From: SXXH01 sp041165735
GTDB lineage: Bacteria > Planctomycetota > UBA1135 > GCA-002686595
Direction: 5' to 3'
DNA: 37,288 bases
Assembly (NCBI GenBank): GCA_046341775.1
Contig: JBKDQQ010000086.1
Location: 1-37,288 of the forward strand
The position numbers and the translations under genes are program-made. Under the pieces are notes generated by a model. It worked only from the letters and a program-made list of their open reading frames with translations, had not been told where the DNA came from and ran no database searches. Below, piece after piece: positions 1 through 8,488 of the stretch; positions within the stretch are counted from its first letter, which is position 1; every line of letters begins with the position of its first letter.

Positions 1-77
1 AGGATCCAGAACAGGAGCGCCGACATCCCGAAGCGGATGGCGGTGATGCGGTTGGGCCAGTGGCGGAAGACGCCCAT
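1..77 (-). CDS. pgsA: CDP-diacylglycerol-glycerol-3-phosphate 3-phosphatidyltransferase, N-terminal fragment (gene runs off the left edge)
   Basis: Only the first 25 codons lie in the window. They start at an ATG (77-75) directly after the rimO stop codon (80-78), with no bases between. The visible peptide contains HWPNRITAIRF followed by a hydrophobic run (GMSALLFWI). This is the usual start of CDP-alcohol phosphatidyltransferases, where an 'N-(I/L)-(I/L)-T-x-(I/L)-R' segment leads into the first membrane helix. PgsA makes phosphatidylglycerol phosphate from CDP-diacylglycerol at the inner membrane. The call rests on this short motif plus the known ftsK/rimO/pgsA neighbourhood. The catalytic CDP-alcohol motif lies outside the window, so another CDP-alcohol transferase is possible. 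Confidence 0.7.
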   Translation of the reverse strand, partial: MGVFRHWPNRITAIRFGMSALLFWI

Positions 78-1424
78 TCAGCGCTTCTTCGCCGGCGCGG
101 CGAGGAGGTTGTGCTCCGGGTCGACCTTGGCGACCTCCACCTCGATGAAGTCGCCCACCTTGGCCTTCTTGACGCCCGAGGCGACCACGATCAGGTCGGA
201 CTCGGGCGCGTCCCATTCAGGACGGCCGACGACGGTCTGCGCTTCGGCGTGCCACTCGTCGACGAGGATCTGGATGCGGCGACCGACGAGCGCCTCCTGC
301 GACGCGCGCAGCACGCGATCGCGCGCGGCGAGCACCCGCTCGAGCCTGCGCCGCGCCACGTCGGCGGGCACGCGATCCGGCAGGTCGAAGCCGTGCGTGC
401 CCTGCTCGGGCGAGTACGTGAACGCGCCGAGGCGGCCGAAGCCGTGCGTCTCGACCAGCGCGACGAGCTCGTCGACATCCGCCTCGGTCTCGCCCGGGAA
501 GCCGACCAGCACGGTCGTGCGCAGGACGATGCCGGGCACCTCCTCGCGCAGCCGGTCGAGGATGCCGCGCATCTGCTCGCCACTGCCATGGCGCCGCATG
601 GCCCGCAGCATGGACGTCGAGGCGTGCTGCACGGGGATGTCGAGGTAGCGCGCGACGTTGCCGCGCTCGCGCATCAAGCGCGTCAGGTCCCACGGGAACC
701 GGTTCGGGTACGCGTACATGACGCGGATGCGCGCCAAGCCCGGCACGTCGGAAAGCGCGGCCACGAGGTCGGAGAGCTCGAGCCCCATGTCGCGGCCCCA
801 GGCGGTCGAATCCTCGGCGACGAGCACCAGCTCCTTCGAGCCGTGCTGCACGAGTTCGCGCGCCTCGGAGAGCACGTCCTCGAGCTTCTTCGAGCGGTGC
901 TTGCCGCGGATCGAGGGGATGGCGCAGAAGCTGCACTGGTGGTCGCAGCCGTGGCTGATGCGCAGGTAGGCGTAGCTCTTCGGAGTCGAGATCAGGCGCG
1001 CGCCCTCGCGATCGGGCTCGCGCAGGCCTTCGAGGTAGCGCGGCACGCTGCCGCCCTTCGAAAGCGTCGCGACGCTCTTCGCCAGCGCCTTGTAGTCGCT
1101 GATCTCCGCGAACAAGTCGACCTCGGGGAAGCGCTCGGCCAGCTCGCGGCGCACCTTCTGCACGAGGCATCCCGCGACGACCACATGGGCGAGTTGGCCC
1201 TTGCGCTTGCGCTTCAGCAGGTCGCGGATCGCGTTCTCGGACTCCTCGCGCGCAGGGCCGATGAACGAGCAGGTGTTGAGCACCACCGTCGCGGCATGGT
1301 CGGGGTCGCCGCTGATGACGAGGCCCTCCTCGGCCATGCGGCCGAGGATCACCTCGGAGTCGACAAGGTTGCGGGCGCAACCAAGGTGCACGACGGAAAC
1401 GGTCGCGGGGTCGGTCTTGGCCAT
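78..1424 (-). CDS. rimO: Ribosomal protein S12 methylthiotransferase RimO (radical SAM)
   Basis: A 448-residue radical SAM enzyme that adds a methylthio group to an aspartate of ribosomal protein S12 in the cytoplasm. The N-terminal UPF0004 domain has the three cysteines that hold the auxiliary 4Fe-4S cluster: C16 (HLGCARN), C52 (NTCSF) and C86 (AGCLV). The radical SAM CxxxCxxC is C160, C164 and C167 in GCDHQCSFCAIP. The C-terminal part (about 375-445) is a TRAM-like RNA-binding domain. The 'HLGCARNLVDSE' start and 'IPSIRGKHRSK' segment favour RimO over the tRNA enzyme MiaB. Length is normal. It follows the motorless FtsK-like gene after a 97-nt gap and abuts pgsA, so it is probably cotranscribed with pgsA. 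The ATG at 1424 gives the expected N-terminus; no clear Shine-Dalgarno was seen. Confidence 0.95.
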   Translation of the reverse strand: MAKTDPATVSVVHLGCARNLVDSEVILGRMAEEGLVISGDPDHAATVVLNTCSFIGPAREESENAIRDLLKRKRKGQLAHVVVAGCLVQKVRRELAERFPEVDLFAEISDYKALAKSVATLSKGGSVPRYLEGLREPDREGARLISTPKSYAYLRISHGCDHQCSFCAIPSIRGKHRSKKLEDVLSEARELVQHGSKELVLVAEDSTAWGRDMGLELSDLVAALSDVPGLARIRVMYAYPNRFPWDLTRLMRERGNVARYLDIPVQHASTSMLRAMRRHGSGEQMRGILDRLREEVPGIVLRTTVLVGFPGETEADVDELVALVETHGFGRLGAFTYSPEQGTHGFDLPDRVPADVARRRLERVLAARDRVLRASQEALVGRRIQILVDEWHAEAQTVVGRPEWDAPESDLIVVASGVKKAKVGDFIEVEVAKVDPEHNLLAAPAKKR

Positions 1425-1521
1425 CGTGCTGTGCCGCGCGGTCGGAGCATGGACCGAAACGACGATCCGCGCGGACTCGGGCTGCGAGCCTCGCGCGGAT
1501 CGTCGGGACCGTGCGTCGTGC

Positions 1522-3705
1522 TCAGGCCTTCGCCAGCCGCTCCTTCCACTGGTCGCGGGTCAGGAGGATATCACGGCGCTGCCCCCCGAGGTACGGACCG
1601 ATCAAGCCCAGCTCCTGGAGGTCGTCGAGGACGACGCAAGCCTCGTCGAAGTCCATGCCGTACTGCTTCTGGAGCATGGAGACCGCCACGCGACCGCGCT
1701 CGACGAACAAGCAACCGACCTCGTCGAGGAGCTCGCGGCGGCCGGGATCGAGAGCGGGCGTCTTGATGCTCGCGCCGGGAGCGGCCGCTTGCGGTTGCAG
1801 CTCGACCTGCGGCTCGGCCTGCGGGCTTGCGGCGGCCTCGCCGGCGTCGGCTTCGACCGCGAACAGGCCGCCGTCGAACAGGCTCGGCGCGGCGGGCTCC
1901 GTGTGCGCCTTGCCCTTCTTGCGCGTGGCGCGCCGGGGCGCGTTCGCGCCTTCGCCCTCGACCTCGTCGCTGCTGGCCGTGGCCGCGGGGACCGAGCCGA
2001 CCTCGAGCGCGGTCTCGACGGCCTGCACGGCCGAGGTTTGGTCGTCGAAGCCGATCTCGGCGGCCACGCGCGGCGGCGCGTCGATGGCCGCGTCGGCCAC
2101 CTCGATCGTCCCTTCGGACTCGCCCACGGCTTCGAGCTCGGCTTCGAGCTCCTCGGCCGCGCACTCCGCCTCGAACTCGACGTCGGACTCCTCGGCCTGC
2201 GCATCCTCCTCATCGAGGACCACGCTGGTCGACACGACTTCCTCGAGCATGGCCTCGTGTTCCGCGCACTCGTGTTCCGCGGCATCGTCTTCCGCGGCAT
2301 CGTCCGATCGGGCCACATCCTGCACGACCGCAGGCTGCACGCCGGCCGGCGCGGCAAGCACGACCGCGGCGCCTTCCATGGGCGACGCCTCCACCACTGC
2401 GTGCTCGAAGTCGGCATCGTCCGGCTCGAGTTCCGCGCCGAAGTCCGCGTCGGATGGCTCTTCGATCTCATCGATCGCGACGATCGAAGCGCTGGATGCC
2501 GGCGCGGTGGCGATCCCCACCGTGGCGAGGTGGCCCTCGACGACCTCTTCGTGGGTCAGTTCGTCCTGCGCGTCGTCGTCGGGCACGACCGCCTGCATCT
2601 CGGCGGGCCGCGACTCCTCCAGCGCCGCCAGCTCGGTCTCCAACTCGTCGAACGCCGCCTGCGCCGTCGTCTCCGCGGCGTCCTGCGCGGACTTGCCCGC
2701 CACTTCGGCGCGCACCTTCTCGACGAGGGACAGCGGCGTGCCGTAGGCGTCGACGGGCTCGTCCTCGCTCGTCAATCCGGTGCGCTCCCAACTCGGCACG
2801 ACCGGCGAAGGCGCCTCGATCTCGTCGGACGCGGCGGCCGACTCGCGCGATTCAAGCGCCTCGAGCGCGCTGGAGAGCTCCGCGGCCGACTGCTCGAGCG
2901 CGTCGTCGACCTCGACCGCGGCCGCGGACCCGGTGGCGCGCGGTTGGAGCGGCGTCGCGACGACGGGCTCGTCGTCGAAGGACGCGTCGAAGTCGCCCGC
3001 GAGACCTTGGATCTCGACGGCCTCGACAGGCGTGGAAGCGGAGACGATCAGGGGCTTGGTGCCCGGCGGGATCTCGCCGCGCAAGCGTGCGTCGTCGGGA
3101 TACGGGTTCGCCAGCGGATCGCGCGCGAGGCGCGCGGGCGCGGGCGCCGACGTGGCGAGCGGTTGCGCGAGCGCGAACGGCTCGTCGTCTCCGGCGAGCC
3201 CGGCGGTCTCGGCACCGCCGACGCCCGTCGCGTCCGGCTTGACGAGCGGCGCCGGCTTCAGCGCCGCGGCGCGCAACCACGCGATCCACGCGGGCACGAC
3301 GATCGCGAAGGCGCCGGCGATGGCGGCCAGCGCCTTGTTCGAGGATGCCGCGAGCGCGCCACCCGTGGCCTCGCCCAGCGCGCCTCCCGCGGCGAACACG
3401 CCGCACGCCACGCTGGCGCCGAGCGCCACCGCCGCGGAGCCGGCGAGATCGCGCAGCAAGCCGCGCGCGTGGCTGCGCAGGAAGGTGCGCGCGCCGAGGT
3501 ACGCGACCGCCGCGTTGAACAACAGGCTCGGCGCGAGGCCGATGGCGGCGATCCACTCGATGGCGACGCGAGCCGTGCCATGCGGCGCGGCCAGCTCGTC
3601 GCCGGAGATGGCCGACAAGCCCATCAGCACCAGGCCGAACGATCCGGCCACGAACACGACCAGCGCCAGCCAGTCGACGGGCCCCAGCGACTTCTCAGTT
3701 CTCAT
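1522..3705 (-). CDS. FtsK-like membrane protein without a motor domain (4 TM helices, acidic linker, gamma-type winged helix)
   Basis: A 727-residue protein with the outer parts of FtsK and none of its ATPase. Residues about 10-145 form four hydrophobic segments like the FtsK membrane anchor. Residues about 150-645 are a long Ala/Glu/Asp-rich linker of low complexity. Residues about 655-725 resemble the FtsK gamma winged helix: GLIGPYLGGQRRDILLTRDQW lines up with GILGPHRGSKEREIMYTLEEW in the neighbouring FtsK. There is no Walker A or Walker B anywhere. In the putative recognition helix the FtsK sequence YTRASRLVDMM is replaced by FDEACVVLDDL, so two arginines are lost and acidic residues gained. 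The start ATG overlaps the end of ftsK by 11 nt, which suggests translational coupling. A structural partner or regulator of FtsK at the septum is an inference; no function is established here. Confidence 0.75.
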   Translation of the reverse strand: MRTEKSLGPVDWLALVVFVAGSFGLVLMGLSAISGDELAAPHGTARVAIEWIAAIGLAPSLLFNAAVAYLGARTFLRSHARGLLRDLAGSAAVALGASVACGVFAAGGALGEATGGALAASSNKALAAIAGAFAIVVPAWIAWLRAAALKPAPLVKPDATGVGGAETAGLAGDDEPFALAQPLATSAPAPARLARDPLANPYPDDARLRGEIPPGTKPLIVSASTPVEAVEIQGLAGDFDASFDDEPVVATPLQPRATGSAAAVEVDDALEQSAAELSSALEALESRESAAASDEIEAPSPVVPSWERTGLTSEDEPVDAYGTPLSLVEKVRAEVAGKSAQDAAETTAQAAFDELETELAALEESRPAEMQAVVPDDDAQDELTHEEVVEGHLATVGIATAPASSASIVAIDEIEEPSDADFGAELEPDDADFEHAVVEASPMEGAAVVLAAPAGVQPAVVQDVARSDDAAEDDAAEHECAEHEAMLEEVVSTSVVLDEEDAQAEESDVEFEAECAAEELEAELEAVGESEGTIEVADAAIDAPPRVAAEIGFDDQTSAVQAVETALEVGSVPAATASSDEVEGEGANAPRRATRKKGKAHTEPAAPSLFDGGLFAVEADAGEAAASPQAEPQVELQPQAAAPGASIKTPALDPGRRELLDEVGCLFVERGRVAVSMLQKQYGMDFDEACVVLDDLQELGLIGPYLGGQRRDILLTRDQWKERLAKA

Positions 3706-6421
3706 CCTGCTCCGCTCCGTGGTTCGCGGCCGCCTCGCTCTCCATGCCGGGCGCGGCGCCGTACATCTTCTCCCACTCCTCCAGCGTGTACATGATCTCG
3801 CGCTCCTTCGAACCGCGGTGCGGCCCGAGGATCCCGCGCTCGGTCATCATGTCCACGAGGCGCGACGCGCGGGTGTAGCCCACGCCCAGCGCGCGCTGCA
3901 GCAAGCTGGCCGAGCCGCGCTTGTGCTTGAGGATCACGCGCACCGCCTGGTCGAACATCGGATCCTCGTCCGCCGCGTCGTCGACGAGCCCCGCCGGGCG
4001 CTGGCCGCTGGCGACCTGCACGAGCTCCTGGCTGAAGCTCGGCGCGGACACGCTGCCGACGAAGTCGACGATCTGCTCGATCTCCGAGTCCTCGACCAGC
4101 GCGCCTTGCACGCGCTGCAGCTTCGCGCCGCCGGGCGGCAGGAACAGCATGTCGCCGTGGCCCAGCAGCTTGTCGGCGCCCGAGTCGTCGAGGATCACGC
4201 GGCTGTCGATCTTGCTGGCGACCTGGAACGCGATGCGCGTCGGCAGGTTGCCCTTGATCACGCCGGTGATGACGTCGGTCGAAGGACGCTGGGTCGCGAC
4301 GATGACGTGGATGCCCGCGGCGCGCGACTTCTGCGCGAGGCGCGTGATCGCCTGCTCGGCTTCCTTCTTCGAGACCGCCATCAAGTCGGCCATCTCGTCG
4401 ACCACGACCACGATGTAGGGCAGGTGGCGCGGCGTGCGCTCCTCGTCGAAGGCGTCGCCCAGCGCCTTCTTGAGGCCGGCTTCGCCGAGGGCGTTGTAGC
4501 CCTTGATGTTCTTGACGCCCGCGTCCTTCATCAGTTCGTAGCGGCCCTCCATCTTCTCGACGACCCAGTTGAGCACCGCCGTGGCCTTGGGCGCTTCGCT
4601 GACCACCGGGCACATCAGGTGCGGGACCTTGGAGAAGACCTGCAGCTCGACCATCTTCGGGTCGACGAGGATGAGCTTCACGTCGTGCGGCGAGCGCGTC
4701 ATCAGCAGGCTCGCGAGGATCGTGTTGATGCACACCGACTTGCCCGAGCCGGTGGTGCCGGCGATGAGCAGGTGCGGCATGCGCGCCAGGTCCTGCACCA
4801 CGGCGCGGCCCTCGGTGTCCTGCCCGATGAACAGGGGCAGCGCGTACTTGGCCGGATCGTAGGCGTCCTTGGTGACGAGCTCGCTGATGCGCACGACGCG
4901 GCGCTTCTGGTTGGGCACTTCGATGCCGACCGTGTCGCGCCCGGGGATGGGCGCCTGCACGCGCACGCTGGTGGCCTTCAGTGCCGCCGCGATCTCGTTG
5001 GAGAGCTGCGAGACCTTGTTGAGGCGCGTGCCTTCGTCGATCTTCACCTCGAACAGCGTCACCGCCGGACCGACCTGCGTGCTCTCCACGCGGCCTTCCA
5101 CGCCGAACTTCTTCAAGAGCGCCTCGAGGCGCAGGGCTTGCTGCTCGATGTTGCCGCTGTCGGCGCCGCCCTGCGTGGGCGGGATCAGCATCGAGGGCTC
5201 GGGCAACTTCCACTCGCCGGGCGGCGGCGCGGGCGGATCCCAGCGCGGCGCCTCCTTGCGCGCCGCGACCAGAGGCTTGCGCGCGGGCGGAGCCGCGGGG
5301 ACCAGCTCCTCCTCGGCTTGCTCGTCGTCGGCTTGCTCGTCGTCGGACGCGGCGGATTCGTCTTCGCCATCCTCGTCGTCGGAGTCCTCGTCCCCGTCCT
5401 CGGCGACGATCGGTTCGCCTTCGTCGTCGTACTCCTCCTCCTCGTCCTCGTCGATCGTGGCGGCTTCGCCCTCCCACTCGGTGTCGATCGCCTCGGGGTC
5501 GATCTCCTCCTTGCGGCCTCGACGCTTGGCGGGGCGCTCTTCGTCCTCGTCCTCGTCGATGGTGATCGCGCGCTCCTCGTCCTCGAAGAGGCCCTTGGAC
5601 TCGGCCATGGCGTCGCCGGCGGGCACGCGCGCGTTCGCCAGGCGCGGACCCTCGGCGGCGGCGGCGGGAGCCGCGTTCGACTTGCCCGAGAGGAAGCTCC
5701 ACAGCCCGACGAGCGTGCCGCGCGCCTGTCCCGCGATGGCGGAGAGGAGGCCTTCGCCGCGCTCCTCGCGCCGCTTCTCCGCCCAGTCGCCGAACGACTT
5801 CAAGGCGCCGCTGAAGCCCATCTCCGTCGCCAGCAAGGCGCTGACGAGCAGCACCAGGCCCAGCACGAGCGTCAAGCCGAAGCCGCCGAACTTTTCCTCG
5901 AGCAACGGCGTGGTCTGCAGCGCCAGCCAGCCACCCGGGCCCCACGGCTGGTGCGGGTTGCCGTAGGCGCGCACCTGGGCCTCGGTGGGACCCATGGCGT
6001 GCTGCAGCAGGAACGACAGCGACAGCACGAAGCAGGCCGAGCCCAGCACGCGCAAGCCCGCGAAGGACATCTCGCGACCGCCGACCATGACGACGCCCCA
6101 CGCGCCGAACAGGAAGGTCAGCAGGAAGCCGGCGTTGCCGATCGTGGCCTTGACGATGTGCGCCACGTAGCAGCCCACCTGCCCGCACCAGTTCCAGCCC
6201 GCGCTATTGGGATCGGCGTACGGGGTGCGATAGCTGGCGAGCGCCACGAACAGGAACAACGCGAACCCGAGCGAGAGGATGCCGGCGATCTCGCGCAGGC
6301 GCGCGCGCGCCCCGTCCTCCAGTTCGCCGCCGAACAAGAAGCTCTTCAGCGCTCCGCCGCGCGGCGACGCGCTGGTCGCCTCCTTGTCCGCCTTGGACTT
6401 GGCGCTCTTGGTCCGCCCCAT
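3695..6421 (-). CDS. ftsK: DNA translocase FtsK
   Basis: A 908-residue septal DNA pump that moves chromosome ends apart at division. Four membrane helices lie at about 43-63, 83-113, 125-143 and 183-200. A strongly acidic linker follows (about 275-375, with runs of D and E). The alpha/beta motor holds Walker A GTTGSGKS (555-562), LILVDPKMVEL (583-593) and the Walker B-like strand IVVVVDEMADL (670-680). ATQRPSTDVITG (709-720) is conserved in FtsK/SpoIIIE proteins. The gamma winged helix spans about 822-885 and should read polar DNA motifs such as KOPS. The ATG at 6421 (MGRTKSAK) is chosen because the upstream in-frame reading is Arg/Ala-rich and unlike FtsK. The 3' end overlaps the motorless FtsK-like gene, and rimO and pgsA follow. 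Confidence 0.96.
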   Translation of the reverse strand: MGRTKSAKSKADKEATSASPRGGALKSFLFGGELEDGARARLREIAGILSLGFALFLFVALASYRTPYADPNSAGWNWCGQVGCYVAHIVKATIGNAGFLLTFLFGAWGVVMVGGREMSFAGLRVLGSACFVLSLSFLLQHAMGPTEAQVRAYGNPHQPWGPGGWLALQTTPLLEEKFGGFGLTLVLGLVLLVSALLATEMGFSGALKSFGDWAEKRREERGEGLLSAIAGQARGTLVGLWSFLSGKSNAAPAAAAEGPRLANARVPAGDAMAESKGLFEDEERAITIDEDEDEERPAKRRGRKEEIDPEAIDTEWEGEAATIDEDEEEEYDDEGEPIVAEDGDEDSDDEDGEDESAASDDEQADDEQAEEELVPAAPPARKPLVAARKEAPRWDPPAPPPGEWKLPEPSMLIPPTQGGADSGNIEQQALRLEALLKKFGVEGRVESTQVGPAVTLFEVKIDEGTRLNKVSQLSNEIAAALKATSVRVQAPIPGRDTVGIEVPNQKRRVVRISELVTKDAYDPAKYALPLFIGQDTEGRAVVQDLARMPHLLIAGTTGSGKSVCINTILASLLMTRSPHDVKLILVDPKMVELQVFSKVPHLMCPVVSEAPKATAVLNWVVEKMEGRYELMKDAGVKNIKGYNALGEAGLKKALGDAFDEERTPRHLPYIVVVVDEMADLMAVSKKEAEQAITRLAQKSRAAGIHVIVATQRPSTDVITGVIKGNLPTRIAFQVASKIDSRVILDDSGADKLLGHGDMLFLPPGGAKLQRVQGALVEDSEIEQIVDFVGSVSAPSFSQELVQVASGQRPAGLVDDAADEDPMFDQAVRVILKHKRGSASLLQRALGVGYTRASRLVDMMTERGILGPHRGSKEREIMYTLEEWEKMYGAAPGMESEAAANHGAEQDEN

Positions 6422-7015
6422 TCTCGCTAGTGCCTCGCTGTCCCTCTGGGTTGTGCGCAGCGCGCCGACGATCCGGCTCCGTCGCCATGCGCGTCCGTGC
6501 GCGGCTCCGCGGACTTCCGCGGGGCCTTGCTTCGCCGGCGCCGACGCGCGCAGCAGGGCGTGTTCGCGCCCGCGCGCGCGTGGAAGCGCCCGGGGCGATG
6601 ATCCAACTCCGCTTGGCCGCATGCAACGACCGAGACGCTTGTGGCGCGCGCCACCGACGAGGCGAGCGCGCCCCGCGCACCGCGCGCAGCCTCGATGACG
6701 CGCCGCATGAGAGCTCCCTTCCGCGCGCGATGGCGCTCGGACGCGAGCGCGCCGAGGCGCGGCTTCGACGAGCGGCAGGTGCGTGGCGCGGACGAGACTC
6801 GTGGCGCGGTCGGAGGGCGGATCGACAGTGCGCGCGACGCGGCGCGGGCGGCTAGCGCGAGCTGGGCGTGGGAGGAGTGGGCGCGCGCCATCTCCGCGCG
6901 ACGATCGACACCCGCGCGCAGCCGATCCAAAGGCGCGCCCTAAGTGCTCAAATAGCAGACTCCTGCAAAATGCACATTCCACGGCCCAGAGCGGAAGCCT
7001 CCATGGACCGCGACC
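6422..7015. other. Intergenic stretch between gmk and ftsK, no convincing gene
   Basis: About 590 bases with no recognisable protein. Open frames exist on both strands, but their products are Arg/Ala-rich and show no motif, which is expected by chance at this GC content. An AT-richer island near 6940-6980 carries nested inverted repeats: GTGC 6944-6947 with GCAC 6972-6975, and GCAG 6955-6958 with CTGC 6963-6966. It lies just after the gmk stop in the direction of transcription and could end the gmk transcript or take part in an ftsK promoter. A small minus-strand frame starting near 6709 after an AGGGAG was considered and is unsupported. Confidence 0.5.
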
Positions 7016-7573
7016 TCAGCCAGGGTCGAGGCCGGCGAGCCGTCGCACCTCGGCCACGGCGCGCTCGAGCTCGTCGTTGACGACGACGTGGTCGTAGCGA
7101 TGGCGCTCGCGCAACTCGTCCTCGGCCTTGTGCAAGCGCCGCTGCAGCACCTCGGGACTCTCGGTGCCGCGCCCCGACAGGCGACGCTTGAGTTCCTCGA
7201 AGTCCGGCGGCGCGATGAAGATGTACACGCCTTCCTCGCCCAGGGCGCGCAACTGGTTGGCGCCCTGCACGTCGATCTCGAGCAGGTAGACCTGGCCGCG
7301 CGCCTTGGCGGCCTCCATCGGCTCGCGCAAGGTGCCGTACAAGTTGCCGAACACCTCGGCGTGCTCGATGAAGGCGCCCTTGGCGATCCTGGCGCGGAAC
7401 TCGTCGGCCGACAGGAAGTGGTAGTCGCGGCCGTCCACTTCGCCGGGACGCGGCTTGCGCGTCGTGGCGGAGACGCTGAAGACCACGCGCGGGTCCTGCA
7501 ACAAGCGCTTGCAGATCGTGCTCTTGCCCGATCCGGACGGCCCCGAGACGACGAGCATCCTGCCGAGGGTCAT
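7016..7573 (-). CDS. gmk: Guanylate kinase
   Basis: A 185-residue cytoplasmic enzyme that phosphorylates GMP to GDP with ATP. The P-loop is GPSGSGKST at residues 11-19. The GMP-binding segment SVSATTRKPRPGEVDGRDYH follows (about 34-53), then IEHAEVFGNLYGT and the LLEIDVQGA strand, all family signatures. Length matches the family (about 190-210). The ATG at 7573 overlaps the yicC stop by 4 nt (ATGA), which decides the start; a longer in-frame reading upstream is Arg/Ala-rich and runs back into yicC. yicC-gmk is a common bacterial gene pair. Confidence 0.97.
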   Translation of the reverse strand: MTLGRMLVVSGPSGSGKSTICKRLLQDPRVVFSVSATTRKPRPGEVDGRDYHFLSADEFRARIAKGAFIEHAEVFGNLYGTLREPMEAAKARGQVYLLEIDVQGANQLRALGEEGVYIFIAPPDFEELKRRLSGRGTESPEVLQRRLHKAEDELRERHRYDHVVVNDELERAVAEVRRLAGLDPG

Positions 7574-8472
7574 TCCACGTTCTGCACCTGCTCGCGCAGG
7601 CGCTCGATGAGCGTCTTGAGGTCGACGACCATGTGCGCCACGGCCGCGTCGGAGCACTTGCTGCCGATCGTGTTGGCCTCGCGCAGGAACTCCTGCACGA
7701 GGAAGTCGAGCTTGCGCCCGACGGACTCGCGACTGTCAAGCAAACCTGACAATTGCCCCAGGTGGCTCGCGAGGCGCGCCAGCTCCTCGGAGACGTCCAT
7801 CTTGTCGGCGATCAGAGCGATCTCGCGCGCCAGGTCGGCGTCGGGCACCGGGGCGCGCGAACCCTTGGGGACCGCCTCGCCCGACAGGAGCTGCGCCACG
7901 CGTTCGCCGAGGGCGCGCTGGAGGCCCGCGACGGCCTCGGGCATGCGCGCCGCGATCCGCCCGCGCAAGTCGGCCATGCCGCGCGCGTGCGCCTCGAGGT
8001 CGGCGCGCAGCGCGACTCCTTCCCGGGCGCGCATCGCCACCAATTCCTCGGCCGCGCGCGCCAAGGCCTCGAGCACGAGGCGATCCTCCGCCTCGCGTCC
8101 GGCCTCGTCGGCCTCGGGCGGCACCTGCACGCCGGGCAGCTCGAGCAACTCGGCCAGCGTCAACTCGCCCGCCATCCCGAGCTCGCGCGCCACGCGCGCG
8201 GACTCCTCGCGCCACGCGCGCGCGGCTTCCACGTCGACGCGCGCGCGCCGCGCGCCGCCGGCGCGCTCGAGCTCCACCGACGCGGCGAGCGACCCTCGCT
8301 CCACGTGCCGGCGCAGCACAGCCTCGACTTCGGCCTCCAGATGGCCCTTGTCCATGGGCAGGCGCGCCTTGATCTGGAGGTGCCGGTGGTTGACCGAGCG
8401 CAGCTCGACGCGCACGACGAGGCCGTCCGCCGCCGCGGAAGCCGCGCCGAAGCCCGTCATGGATCTCAGCAT
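7570..8472 (-). CDS. yicC: YicC-family endoribonuclease
   Basis: A 300-residue YicC/YloC protein. The family's two conserved ends are both present: MTGFG at the N-terminus with VELRSVNHRHLQIKARLP, and GRKLDFLVQEFLREANTIGS (C-terminal DUF1732 region) with IERLREQVQNVE at the very end. E. coli YicC is a metal-dependent endoribonuclease linked to small-RNA turnover; the same activity here is inferred. The middle (about 75-220) is an Ala/Arg/Glu-rich helical section. The start ATG at 8472 places MTGFG at residues 5-9. The gene lies 16 nt after pyrE and overlaps gmk by 4 nt, so the three are probably one transcript. Confidence 0.93.
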   Translation of the reverse strand: MLRSMTGFGAASAAADGLVVRVELRSVNHRHLQIKARLPMDKGHLEAEVEAVLRRHVERGSLAASVELERAGGARRARVDVEAARAWREESARVARELGMAGELTLAELLELPGVQVPPEADEAGREAEDRLVLEALARAAEELVAMRAREGVALRADLEAHARGMADLRGRIAARMPEAVAGLQRALGERVAQLLSGEAVPKGSRAPVPDADLAREIALIADKMDVSEELARLASHLGQLSGLLDSRESVGRKLDFLVQEFLREANTIGSKCSDAAVAHMVVDLKTLIERLREQVQNVE

Positions 8473-8488
8473 GTGCGTCCCGCGCGCC

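Noticed and set aside
3695..3705. A frameshift splitting one FtsK gene into two
   Set aside because: The upstream FtsK is complete including its own gamma domain, and the downstream gene begins with a new set of four membrane helices, so these are two genes.
1201..3795. A long plus-strand frame opposite rimO and the motorless FtsK-like gene
   Set aside because: The minus-strand gene has membrane helices, a gamma-like domain and an operon overlap. The plus frame shows only Arg/Gly/Leu-rich sequence.
5270..5600. Acidic, GAG/GAC-rich low-complexity DNA as a possible repeat element
   Set aside because: It encodes the acidic linker of FtsK in frame, and such linkers are usual between the membrane and motor domains.
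2780..6430. A 1216-codon plus-strand open frame opposite ftsK
   Set aside because: It is a by-product of GC-rich codons. Its sequence is Arg/His/Leu-rich without motifs, and the minus strand encodes a complete, motif-perfect FtsK.
6422..6982. Extending ftsK upstream to the first in-frame start, adding 187 residues
   Set aside because: The added part is Arg/Ala/Pro-rich, resembles translated noncoding DNA and lies before the normal FtsK N-terminal helix region.
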